DNA from: Limonium bicolor
Lineage: Eukaryota; Streptophyta; Magnoliopsida; Caryophyllales; Plumbaginaceae
Assembly: GCA_023374045.1 (NCBI GenBank)
Contig: CM041778.1
Span: 100,070,839 to 100,134,838, forward strand
Reading direction: 5' to 3'
Length of the DNA: 64,000 nucleotides
How positions within the stretch are numbered: the stretch's first letter is position 1; every line of letters begins with the position of its first letter. A program made the position numbers and the translations under genes. Shown here piece by piece: positions 1 to 9,773 of this stretch. The notes beneath the pieces are model-generated. The model was not told the origin of the DNA, did not search any database, and saw nothing but the letters and a program-made list of their open reading frames with translations.

Positions 1-1486
1 ATACAGTTCTTCAATAAACCGTCGTTTTTTAGCAGTAGTTTTTAATCATTTTTCTACTAGTGTAAGAGAGAGGAATTTATGTAAGTTTAACTTAGGGTAC
101 AGGTTATTGATAGTAAATCATCTTCAATGTTCCTCAGGGAATTGTTGAATGTTTGCACGTGTTTACTAGAACTGCTACAGCGTTGACCAGGTATGATTTC
201 TCGTACTCCGTTACTTTTGCTGATTGACTTATGAGACGTTTTCGAAAAACGCTAACTGACTTTAAGAGGAATTTCTAAAAAGGAAATGGTTGTGTGAATA
301 ACTCAGCTTGTGTGACTAACTGAGCCTTGAATGTGAAACTCACTTGGGTATTGGTTCCTTCTTTTTGGTTGTTCCATTAGGCATTAACTGCTTAGGGTTT
401 ACGCTTCTGCACTCTATAAGACTGAGTGTTTTGGTATTGCTCTGGGTAGTTAGTGATCTGGTGGGAATTTGGAAAAGGTCAATTTTGGTAAATTCTTCTT
501 TTGACTCTGGATATCGTTTCATCCATGAGCTGGTTCTTGAGGTTTCGACGTGCACGCGTCTTCAATGGTAACAGTGAGGGGCTGTATATCCCCTGTCCCA
601 AAAAGGGACGTGATAGACAGTGAGGGGCTGTATATCCCCTGTCCCAAAAGGGACGTGATAGACAGTGAGGGGCTATATATCCCTGTCCCAAAAGGGACGT
701 AGTAGACAGTGAGGGGCTGTATATCCCCTGTCCCAAAAGGGACGTGGTAGACAGTGAGGGGCTGTATATCCCCTGTCCCAAAAGGGACGTAGTAAACAGT
801 GAGGGGTTGTATATCCCCTGTCCTAAAAGGACGTACTTGGCGGTGGGGGCCATCTCTCCCAGTTGAATTATTCCACTCTTGAGTCATTGGTTCTTGGATC
901 TATCTTATCATTCCTAGTCCTTTGTGACTATCTGAGTCTTTCTACTCCTAACGGGAGTTGGGTTTAACTAAGGCATTGGATGTTCACTAACACATGGTGT
1001 AGTTTTGTTTCACTAACTTTACCTTCATATTATTATCTTTATTCTTAACTTGTTATCTTTGGCTTGGTGATTTTTAAAGTGCCTTGTTTCCCTGTTTTAC
1101 TTTCAAGAGTTTAATTTCAAGTTACTGTTTATTTTGAAGAGTTATGTTTTAAAGATTGCTTTGGAGAATTGTACCAGTTCCATTCCAGGGAATTGACTCA
1201 CCCCTCCCGGGGTGGCTGCTTGGTTTCATCTTGCATGTATAAATTGTTTATACAGGTGGCCATGAAGAGCATGAGTGATTGGGATGAGAATTAGGAATTG
1301 TGGAGAGTTATTCTATTTTACTAGTAGTTATGTTAAGTTGTTTTTCTCGAGTTCAGACCGTAGCTTTTGTAATTTTATAAGTTGTAATTGGTGTGGTTTG
1401 GTGCCGGGTGTTTGGAACCCAATGGTCTGCAAACGCCAGTAGAGATTTTATATTCCGCTGTATTTATTGTAAATAGGGGCGTTGCA
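1..1486 (+). mobile_element. Right-hand part of an LTR (element E), Tekay-like, inserted into element A
   Basis: The stretch has no credible gene. It ends in GGGGCGTTGCA, a CA-terminated LTR-like end, exactly where homology of the minus-strand element A to element B stops inside the integrase C-terminal region. Near position 186 it has AGGTATGATTTCT, also found in the LTR of element C. At 1200-1213 it has a short GC hairpin like those near the 3' ends of the other LTRs here. I infer a plus-oriented LTR whose left part lies outside the window. It could be a solo LTR or the 3' LTR of a full element; no target duplication can be checked. Confidence 0.5.
571..838. repeat. Tandem array of about six 45-bp units inside LTR E
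   Basis: Each unit carries two short dyads: GGGG and CCCC separated by CTGTATAT, and GTCCC and GGGAC separated by AAA(A). Units differ by a few substitutions and single-base indels. The open frames seen across it on the minus strand are only a consequence of the repeat and are not genes. Confidence 0.9.
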
Positions 1487-3230
1487 CTTTAACTGCGACA
1501 CATGAAATACATCATGTACCTTGCCCAGCTCAGCAGGCAGATCAAGCCTGCAAGCTACCGGGCCTATCCACTCCGTCACGACATAAGGCCCCACATATTT
1601 TGGGCTCAACTTTCCTTTCTGGCCAAAACGAAACACACCTTTCATGGGGGAAACTCTCAGAAATACCTGGTCGCCCACGGTGAACTCCAGGTCACGTCGG
1701 TGCACATCGGCATACGATTTCTGCCTATCTTGAGCTGCCTTCATGTTAGCTCGTATCTAGCATACTTCTACTAGTACTTGTTCCAGATATTCGGGTCCTA
1801 TAATGACCACCTCACTCGACTCATCCCAGCATAATGGTGTGCGGCATGGTCTACCGTACAATGCCTGGAAGGGAGACATCTTGATCGAAGCATGGTAACT
1901 GTTGTTGTAGCTAAACTCGATCAAGTGTAACTTATCAATCCAGCTGGTTTGAAAGTCAAGTGCACAAGCACGCAACATATCTTCGAGCATCTGTATGGTG
2001 CTCACTCTGACCATCTGTTGAGGGTGGAACGCTGTACTCAGCTCAACTCGATACCAAGCGCTTCCCGTGTAGATTTCCAGTACCTTGAAAGGAATCTGGT
2101 ATCCCTATCAGACACAATAGTCTTCGTTACCCCATGATGCCATATAATCTCTCGGTCGAAGAGCTCTGCTAGCTTTGCCACTTTCCAAGTGCCCATCATC
2201 GGTATGAATCGGGCCACCTGGTCAGTCGGTCAATAACAACCCATATCATATTCAGACCTCCCCTTGTAGGCGGAAACCCTACTACGAAGTCCATGGAAAT
2301 GACATGGAACTTCCACTATGGCACTGGCATTGGCTGTACTATACCGCCAAGCCGTCGGTGCTCAAACTTGACTTTCTGACAAGTGAGACACCTTACAACA
2401 TAGTCATTCACATCCTTTTTCATTCCAGTCCACCAAAAATACCGTTTCATACCCTTATACATCTTTGAAGCTCCGGGGTGAATCGAAGTAGTAGAATAAT
2501 GGGATTCACTCAGTATGTGCTCCTTCAGCTCAGCGCTACTTCTTGGAATACACAGTCGGCCATTGAGCCTAATCAGGTCATCATCGTGGAGTCGGAAGTC
2601 ATACTTCTGACTCTCAAATGTGCCATCAATCAGCTTCTACCTGATCTCTTGCATGTACTGATCCGACATCTGAGCATCTGCACCTCTTTAACCAAGCTAG
2701 AGTGAGAGACTAGCGAATGGAGAGAGTGTGCTCGGTGACTCAATGCGTCAGCTACCACATTTGCCTTACCCTCCTTGTACTAAAGGTTGATGTCGTAGTC
2801 GTTTAGGAACTCGACCCACCTTCTTTTCCTCATGTTCAACTCTTTCTAAGTGAACAGATACTTCAAACTTTTATGATCCGAATAGATTGTCACACTTACC
2901 TCATACAAATGATGTCGCCATATCTTCAAGGCGAAGACAATGGCACCCAATTCTAAGTCGTGGGTAGGGTAGTTCTCTTCATGCTTCTTCAGCTATCGGG
3001 AGGCGTATGCTACGACCTTCCCGTGTTACATCAACACACAACCCATACCCTTGCCTGATGCGTCACAGTAGACCTCAAAACCATCTGTATCGTCTGGTAT
3101 TGTCAGCACTGGTGTAGAAGTCAGAGCATCCTTGAGACTCTGGAAAGAACTCTCGCAGTCGTCTGTCCACTTGAATGGTGCATCCTTTTCATCAAGGAAG
3201 TCATCAGCTTTGAGACATTGGAGAAGTTCT
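1487..3230 (-). pseudogene. Element A pol: RNase H and integrase, broken, 3' end lost
   Basis: Near 3050-3080 the minus strand reads F-E-V-Y-C-D-A-S, the RNase H catalytic aspartate region. Integrase core remnants lie at 1757-2760, including the [18 protein letters not shown] end of the DDE core and [20 protein letters not shown]. At 1487-1744 the C-terminal segment has the FRFGQKGKLSPKYVGPY motif typical of Ty3/gypsy integrases. Homology to element B stops just after the codons for HVSQLK at the LTR E junction, so the chromodomain is missing. Frames change several times and stop codons are present, so no functional protein is expected. Confidence 0.85.
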
Positions 3231-4157
3231 TCACAAATCTCCTATAAGATCCTGCCAGACCGAGGAAGCTCGAATGTTGGTAACCGTCTTTGGTCTAGAC
3301 CAAGTGCGCACTGCATCTATCTTGGCCGGATCGACAGTGATCCCAGCCTCGGAAATAACATGTCCAAGGAATGAAACTTGGTTCAACCAGAATTCACACT
3401 TGGAGAATTTTGCATATAGTTGGTTCTCCCTTAACGTTTGCAACACACTTCTCAGGTGGCTTTGATGCTCACCCTTCGACTTTGAATAAATAAGAATATC
3501 GTCGATGAAGACTACCACTGACTTGTCCAATTGATCTCGGAACAAGCGGTTCATTAAGTCCATAAACTTGGCTGGTGCATTGGATAGACCAAATGACATA
3601 ACCGTGAACTTGTAGTGACCGTATCTGGTTTGGAATGCGGTCTGCTCAATGTCACCTTCTCGAATAGCAATCTGGTGGTAACCGGATCGTAGGTCGATCT
3701 TGGAGAATACTGATGCTCCTTTCAATTGGTCGAATAAGTCATCGATACGTGGTAAAGGATAACATTTTTTCACCGTAACAGCATTCAACTCTCTGTAGTC
3801 GATGCAAAGGCGAAGACTACCGTCCTTCTTCTTCACGAAGAGGACCGGCGCTCCCCATGGTGAAACGCTCAGGCGTATAAATCCCTTGTCGAGTAGGTCT
3901 CGCAGCTGCTCATTGAGCTTTGTCATTTCAGTTGTAGCCATACGGTAGGGTGCCTTCGTTATTGGCCCAGTTCCCGGTACCAATTCAATCTCAAACTCCA
4001 CTGCCCGTGCTGGCGGCATGCCCGACAGTTCCTTAGGAAAGACATGATCAGGAAACTCTGACACTACCGGCACATCTGGGCTAAACTCAGGATCTCTCTC
4101 TATGTCCTGCACATAGCAGAGGTACACATCATTCCTTCGTCGTAGTTCATGATACAT
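3231..4157 (-). pseudogene. Element A reverse transcriptase domain
   Basis: A 308-codon open frame contains the Ty3/gypsy RT core: [17 protein letters not shown] (about residues 109-125), the first catalytic Asp in [10 protein letters not shown] (D155) and the FIDD box (residues 217-220). It then runs through FSKCEFW and the FLGHVIS connection region. The frame ends early because one base is missing before the normally conserved SFLGLAG motif; element B lacks a base at the same codon. The domain itself looks complete, but it is separated from RNase H by that frameshift and from protease by earlier breaks. Confidence 0.9.
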
Positions 4158-4631
4158 AGCTATGGCTGTGTTGATCTGAGTCGAAGGCTCCCTGGGCCTC
4201 TAGCGGTATGAAATTGTAACCCCAGTCGGACTCCAAAGAAGTAGACAATGCTCATCACATAGGATTCGACCCTTGTACCGCTCCAACCAGTTCATCCCCA
4301 CAATCACATCAAATCCGAGCCCCTTGAACTCTATCATGTCAATCGGAAACTCTTCATCTTTAATTCGGACAACGGCATCTCGGTGATAAGCGGGTACACT
4401 TGATCCGCTTTTTCGACGGGAGAGTGACTAGAAAGTCAGGCATCTCTTCATCGTCTAACCCCAGCATCTTCGCAATAGAAAGCGAGATAAATGTGTGTGA
4501 GGATCCGGAGTCGAACAAGATCGATGCGTCCACGCCATTAACTGGGAAGGTACCGGTGAGGATAGTGCCGCTTTTGCTGGCTTCTGCCTCATTGCACACA
4601 CTCAGTGTACCTCCCGTTCCGAGTGCACAGC
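4158..4631 (-). pseudogene. Element A aspartic protease, start of pol exon
   Basis: The predicted pol exon begins at 4631 just after an AG acceptor (GAATTAG on the minus strand) and is in phase with the gag exon 3 donor at 19637. The retropepsin active site reads LFDSGSSHTF. Further down, around 4271-4320, the minus strand encodes the conserved segment GLGFDVIVGMNWLERYKG. Frame breaks lie between the protease and RT. Compared with element B, the start of this exon keeps the same spacing from the acceptor to the DSG motif. Confidence 0.8.
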
Positions 4632-4699
4632 CTAATTCAGTTCACAACTTTATAAGTACAACGGTAACAGCACGGTTGATATAGCCAAAATAAGACCGT

Positions 4700-4705
4700 T
4701 TTATT
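4700..4705 (-). terminator. Candidate poly(A) signal after the AlkB stop of element A
   Basis: AATAAA on the minus strand lies between the AlkB stop codon (4817-4819) and the pol acceptor (4631-4633). Element B has AATAAA in the equivalent interval. This fits an AlkB-terminated transcript, but AATAAA is a weak signal in AT-rich plant DNA. Confidence 0.35.
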
Positions 4706-4816
4706 AATTTCCATACTCTTTACACCGTAGTTCGGTTTACATTGTGCCGACATAGCTAAAATTATAGCATCCTTAACATACAACTAGTTTCGCATATTAC
4801 ACGGTTACACAAGGCT

Positions 4817-5497
4817 TTAGAACTGCCTGAAAGTTAAATTCAAATGTCCGGGTTTCATGTGTGTGGCATTGATTACTGTCAGAGGTGCTGTATTCAGTTT
4901 GATCTTCTTGATATAGTGATATAGCATCCTCGACTGCCCACCCATGATTAATACATCTCCTGAATTTAACACCAATTTCTTTGCGAGATCAACACGTTTC
5001 TGCTCGCCATACACAAACACTGCGGTATCACCAATGGACCAAGATACCACGGGAACTCCCTTACTCAGAGACTTGGGTGTTTCGTCCTTATCTGGGTGTA
5101 AACCCAACCGTCCACCTTTCTGGTAGAAGTTCACAATACACAAATCTGCTTCAACACTCAGAATTGGATCCGATTCAACTCGCTGAGCAATTCCCACGGC
5201 GTGGTTAACTACCGCAAGGAACTCCTCAGGTATCCTCGGTATTGTTGCTCTATCTTCCGCTCGCACGTCTTGAAATGTCTTGGTGTAATGATTCCAGTCC
5301 TTATCCATGCGTATCATCTTCAACTTCATCTTCGACCCACTCGGGTATTCGGGTGTGTATAAACCTCCAGGTGCTGCTCCAAGTTTGTCGCATCGTCGGA
5401 TGATATGGATTTATGCTTCGGGTGTCAGGTATCCATTTAATAGTATCATACCTGGCTGGATAACCTGACATTGCTCCATCGGGAATTCATTGATGCT
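4817..5497 (-). pseudogene. Element A AlkB-like 2OG-Fe(II) dioxygenase exon, main part
   Basis: The segment encodes most of an AlkB fold. It has NFY, then LGLHPDKDE giving the H-x-D iron ligands, a distal His in SGDVLIMGGQSRMLYH, and NLTFRQF at the end followed by a stop. The first Arg of the R-x5-R motif that binds 2-oxoglutarate is His here (GHLNLTFR). An in-frame TAA at 5411-5413 replaces the Gln codon found in element B, so the copy is inactivated. Upstream, the EQCQVI-QPGMILL stretch is in frame and matches element B. The exon is interrupted at 5497 by element C; its first part is at 19426-19488. Confidence 0.88.
5494..5497. repeat. Target site duplication of element C, left copy (TGCT)
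   Basis: TGCT directly precedes the TGAAATACC start of the left LTR and recurs directly after the right LTR at 19426-19429. Removing element C and one copy restores a continuous reading frame in the AlkB exon of element A, which supports the boundary. Confidence 0.85.
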
Positions 5498-8400
5498 TGA
5501 AATACCCCGAACTTAAATATAAGGATTAAAATTAATCTAATACGTATTTAAGGGCCTAATGACGCCTAAGTAATATTGGTAAGGAAAAATAAATCCAAAA
5601 GAAATAAAGAAACGCTTAAAAAGAAAAAAACGCTAAATAAGCGTTAAATAACCATAGGAGGAATGAGACCTCGGTTAGCGTATTATAAGGATTCTAAAGG
5701 CTTAATAAGACCTAAATAATATATGGGAACAACATTAGAAGAAAACAGATCCAAATAATGCACTTAAACGCTGATAGAGCTTTAGCGCACCACTTTCGAG
5801 AAAACCCGAAAACGTGATTTTAAGTGGTCAAGCGAACCCGTAAAAATTATAAATTATTAACTAACAATAATTAAGCATTAAAGGAAGCTTAATATACAAA
5901 AAATTAAAGAAACGAGAAAATTCCGGAATACGGGCCCGGTTAGTGAATAGTACCTAAACCGGGTAAAATAATGAGCGTTTTCTATAAAAGACGAAAAACA
6001 CTCCAACTAGTAACACTGTAAGGGGGCCGGTTTTTAATAGGTTAATAAGTCCCTCACACACACATGTAACTAGCTAATTAAATAAAGGGAGTCAAAAGCA
6101 AAATGAGTAAAGTAAAAGCTACTTTATCCCTTCTCCTCTCCTCACTCACTCATTTCTCTATTCTCTCACCTCCTTCCTCACCCAGCCGATTTCTCCCTCC
6201 TCTCTCTGCTGGTTGGCGATTTTTAGCTTCCCTAACAACAACAATGGCTTCCCTTCTTCTCTTCCATGCTCTACCTCCATGTGAGCTCCAAATGTAAAAA
6301 TAATTACATATTCTTATTCCTCTCATCATCCTCTACACTTCTCTCTTTTCAAAATCTCAAAATTAGAAAGTTCATCTCCATGGGTTTTGCCCATTTGAGG
6401 AGAAAGTGGTACCAAATTAAAGCTTGGAGTCTCCTATCTCCATTAAGGTAAAAATCTACATGAAAAACTCACATTTTCTTCATCTTCCTTCATAGCCGAT
6501 TTTTGCCCTATGTAACACCCTGTTTTTCTCTCTCTTTTGAGCACCAATTCAACCTTGCAATGGTGGTGAATTCACCTTCTTGAACCAAGGGCTAAAACCC
6601 CTCCTAAAACACTCAAAAGGTAAACCCTAGAAATCTTGCTTTAAACATTTCCATGAATTAGCATTAATCTGAGGGTTAGTATATTAATTGTACTTGTTTT
6701 GTGTGCTTTGGGTGATGGGAATGGAGTTTGGTAACTCCATTCCCCACATAACCGATTTGTGCAAGAAAGAGAGGAAGAGGAGAATTGGAAACGAATGAAG
6801 GAAATTAAAAGCTCAAGGTAAGAGCTCTTCCTTAAATGCTAAATCTTAATGCATTAGAGTAAAGGGAATGGGTAAACTAATTTAAAGAACCCAAAATGTT
6901 GTATTGGTATTGTAGTGTTGGAATTTTGGGTATTTGTGAACTAGTATGTGAATTGTAGGCCTTGGAGCCAAGTATATTGTGTATGTGCATTAGTATTGTG
7001 GATTGAGGAAGTGTTGATGAATTGGTATTATATTGATTGCTGGTAGAACCCTTGTATGGGTGTGGCTAGATTAGGAATGAATTTGGTGAGAATTGATATG
7101 TGTGGCTAAGTAAGAAAAGTAGGTGAACTATGGCAAAATTTTAGTAGGAATTGTGCATTAATGGATGACTTGGAGAATGGGGGAACCAAGGTGTGTATTG
7201 GGGTTAGTAGAGATATTTAGTAACCATGGAATGGTAGTTGTGGTATGAGGATATAGGAATGTAAAATCTGTAGCAAGGGTTGTTGAATTGTATTGGAGAA
7301 GCTAGGAGAACTCACGTACAAGACCTAGTGAATGAGTGTTGGACTTGAAGAGGTGAGATAATGCATTGTAGGCCTTGGAAATGGCATTAGGAGATGAAAC
7401 TAGGTATGGAGGAAATAGGAACTAAAATCTGTAGCAAAACAAACCTAAGGAGAAATTATAAGTGTTGAAATGGAAATGTAGAGATTATGTGTGTGAATGA
7501 GTATGAAAAGAAGTAAGGAGTTGGTGATGGATTTAAAGATGTTTAGGAGCTTAATTAGTGCTTAAACATGTAGGATTAAGTGTAGGAACATTTGGGAATT
7601 AATTAGGCAAAGTGTAGAATGTAACAGTTTTTGAAAATGCAAAATCTGCTGAATTTGTAGCAGGGTCCGGGACTTAAGTCCAGGACTAAGTTTCGGACCA
7701 GTACACAGAATCATACCGAGAGTTGCAAACATTGGGTGGTCTGGGACTTAGGTCCCGTATAAGGACCCGGACCACCCCATCAGAACAGACCGAGAATTTC
7801 ACTAAGAAAGGGTCCGGGACTTGACTTATGTGCAAGGACCCGGACCAAATTAAAAATGTGCTCGAGAATTACAGAACCTTGGGTCCGGGACTTACCTTAA
7901 GTATAAGGTCCCGGACCATAGTCAAAATCAGGCCGAGGATTGCGACCAAGTGTTGGTCCGGGACTTAAGACCCGGACCAACCAAAAATTTTAAAATTAAG
8001 CTTATTAAATGAGGTATTAAGGTAAGGAAGTGAATGGTAATGATAGTATAAGATAAGTAAGACTTAATTAATGATGTTAAAGGTCATTAAGGCCATGAAC
8101 AAGTATGAGGAGTAATTAAGGAAGTTGGAAGTTTATAAACATTAAGATAAACCGAAACAACGGGAGAACGGGGTAAGTGGGAGTAGTAATTATGCATGTA
8201 CTGTAATACGTAGTATTGATTGAACCATTTGGCATGTAGCCGGAGGTTCAAAAATAGGACTCGAGGAACAAATAAGGACTAAGGAACAAGGACACACCCG
8301 GTAAAGTAAATTGTAGAAAAAGGTATGATTTCTTCATGCTCTGTATCCTAACCTGGTTACCCCAATTTGTGTGCTTATTTGATCACCTAAATAAGATAAA

Positions 8401-9756
8401 TGCATGAATCGGACTATAATGCACTTACTTGTGCTTGCTTAGTTGTTCTTGATGTATATCGTCTTGAACACTAGTTTGTATAATTCATGAAATATATGAA
8501 TGATGATGAAGTGAATTTGTATCTTGTATTGTACTTGCGTATTGTATTGTATTTTGTATGGATGTGTATATGAGCAATGTATTTGTGTATGTGGCTTGGA
8601 TGTGTGACTTCTACTAATTCCTAACTACCTAACTCCTAACGTAAGTATTGAGTAAATTGGAATGAGTAGAATTCCGATATAGTTTCGGCCACACGTGAGG
8701 ATGAGGAGACACAAGAGGTTGGATCCGATTCCTGGTTCTTTAACTGGTCCACGGCCAAAACCCGTTAAATGGGTAGCATCCTGGATTGGTGAACCAAGTA
8801 AGCCCGGTGGTGAGACAGTGTAGTCCCTGCCCGGAGGTCCTAACGACTTGACATGAGTAAGTAGTAAAGTAATGTAATAGTATTGTATGTGTAATGGTCT
8901 TGCCTGGTGTAAGTCCTTGACCCCGAGTAAAAGATAATCTCCACCCGATTAACCCGGGTGGACCAATGAAGCTAACAAGTACGGTGTATTGAGTATGTAT
9001 GGTGTATGTAATGTGTATGTGTATTTCAGAATAAGGTAAGTATGTATTGGATGGCTTATACTATATTCCTTGTATGTAATGTAGTGTATGAATGTATTCC
9101 TTGCGTAAAGTATTGTAGTATTGCGTATAAGAGCATGTATGCATGTATGTTTGAATAAAATGAGTTGCATGTATTCGACCAAGTGGTCGGCATACCCTCG
9201 CTAGTACGCGGGGTATGCGGAAGTTATATTCAGCGTAAGCTGAGCCCCTAGGGGCAACGTTTTTAGTGTGCAGGTACCCGAAGCGAATATGGTCAAGGTA
9301 AGAGACCGGTGGCTACACTTGGATAGTTAGAAACAGAATGTAGAAGCGTACTAAGTGGCACACCCCTTGTACTTAGAAATTAAGTAGTTTGTGAGGAATG
9401 GGTAGTGGTTAGACTCTTAATGGGTATCTATGAAATTGAAAGAGGTGTTGTATTTGTATAAGGATCTTAGTAAACTCGGTGTATTTATTGTATTGAACTT
9501 ATGGAGTATTGTAATGAATGGGAAGTTCTAGTATTTGATTTGGTAATTGGAGTATGTATTGTAAGTGTGTAGTACTCGGATATTACGGTCCATCAAACTG
9601 ATGCTGTATGTAGTAGTAGTAGTAGCCTTGTTAGTCACGTGGGTGGCTAACGGCATTGTATCACCCACCGTTGAGTATGTAAGTATCCGCTACGTGAGTC
9701 TGGATTGTATAAGAAGATTGGACGGTAATGACAGTATTAGCGGTAGGGGTGTTACA
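5498..9756 (+). repeat. Left (5') LTR of element C
   Basis: It is 4259 bp long and starts TGAAATACC and ends GTGTTACA. It matches 15197-19425 nearly base for base, with scattered substitutions and small indels. It contains a cluster of GGTCCGGG/CCCGGACC inverted units at 7663-7982, a GCCCCTAGGGGC palindrome at 9244-9255 and a palindromic G-box region at 9630-9651. The short open frames inside are not supported as genes. Confidence 0.93.
7663..7982. repeat. Inverted-unit (hairpin) cluster in LTR C, GGTCCGGG...CCCGGACC
   Basis: Roughly five units of 55-75 bp each pair GGTCCGGGACTT with a downstream (T)CCCGGACC or CCGGACC, separated by about 20 bases, and end in linkers with CGAGAAT or CGAGGAT. 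The RNA could fold into a row of hairpins. The right LTR holds the same cluster at 17331-17660, with about 12 extra bases in the last unit. Confidence 0.8.
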
Positions 9757-9761
9757 GAAAG

Positions 9762-9773
9762 TGGTATCAGAGC
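9762..9773 (+). promoter_or_regulatory. Primer binding site of element C (initiator tRNA-Met type)
   Basis: TGGTATCAGAGC lies five bases after the LTR end. It is the standard plant PBS complementary to the 3' end of initiator tRNA-Met and shows that transcription and reverse transcription run on the plus strand. Confidence 0.9.

Noticed and set aside
479..887. Two minus-strand open frames with repeated GTGDIQPLTV and LLGQGIYSPS words
   Set aside because: They only mirror the 45-bp array and exist in more than one frame; no codon bias or domain supports a protein.
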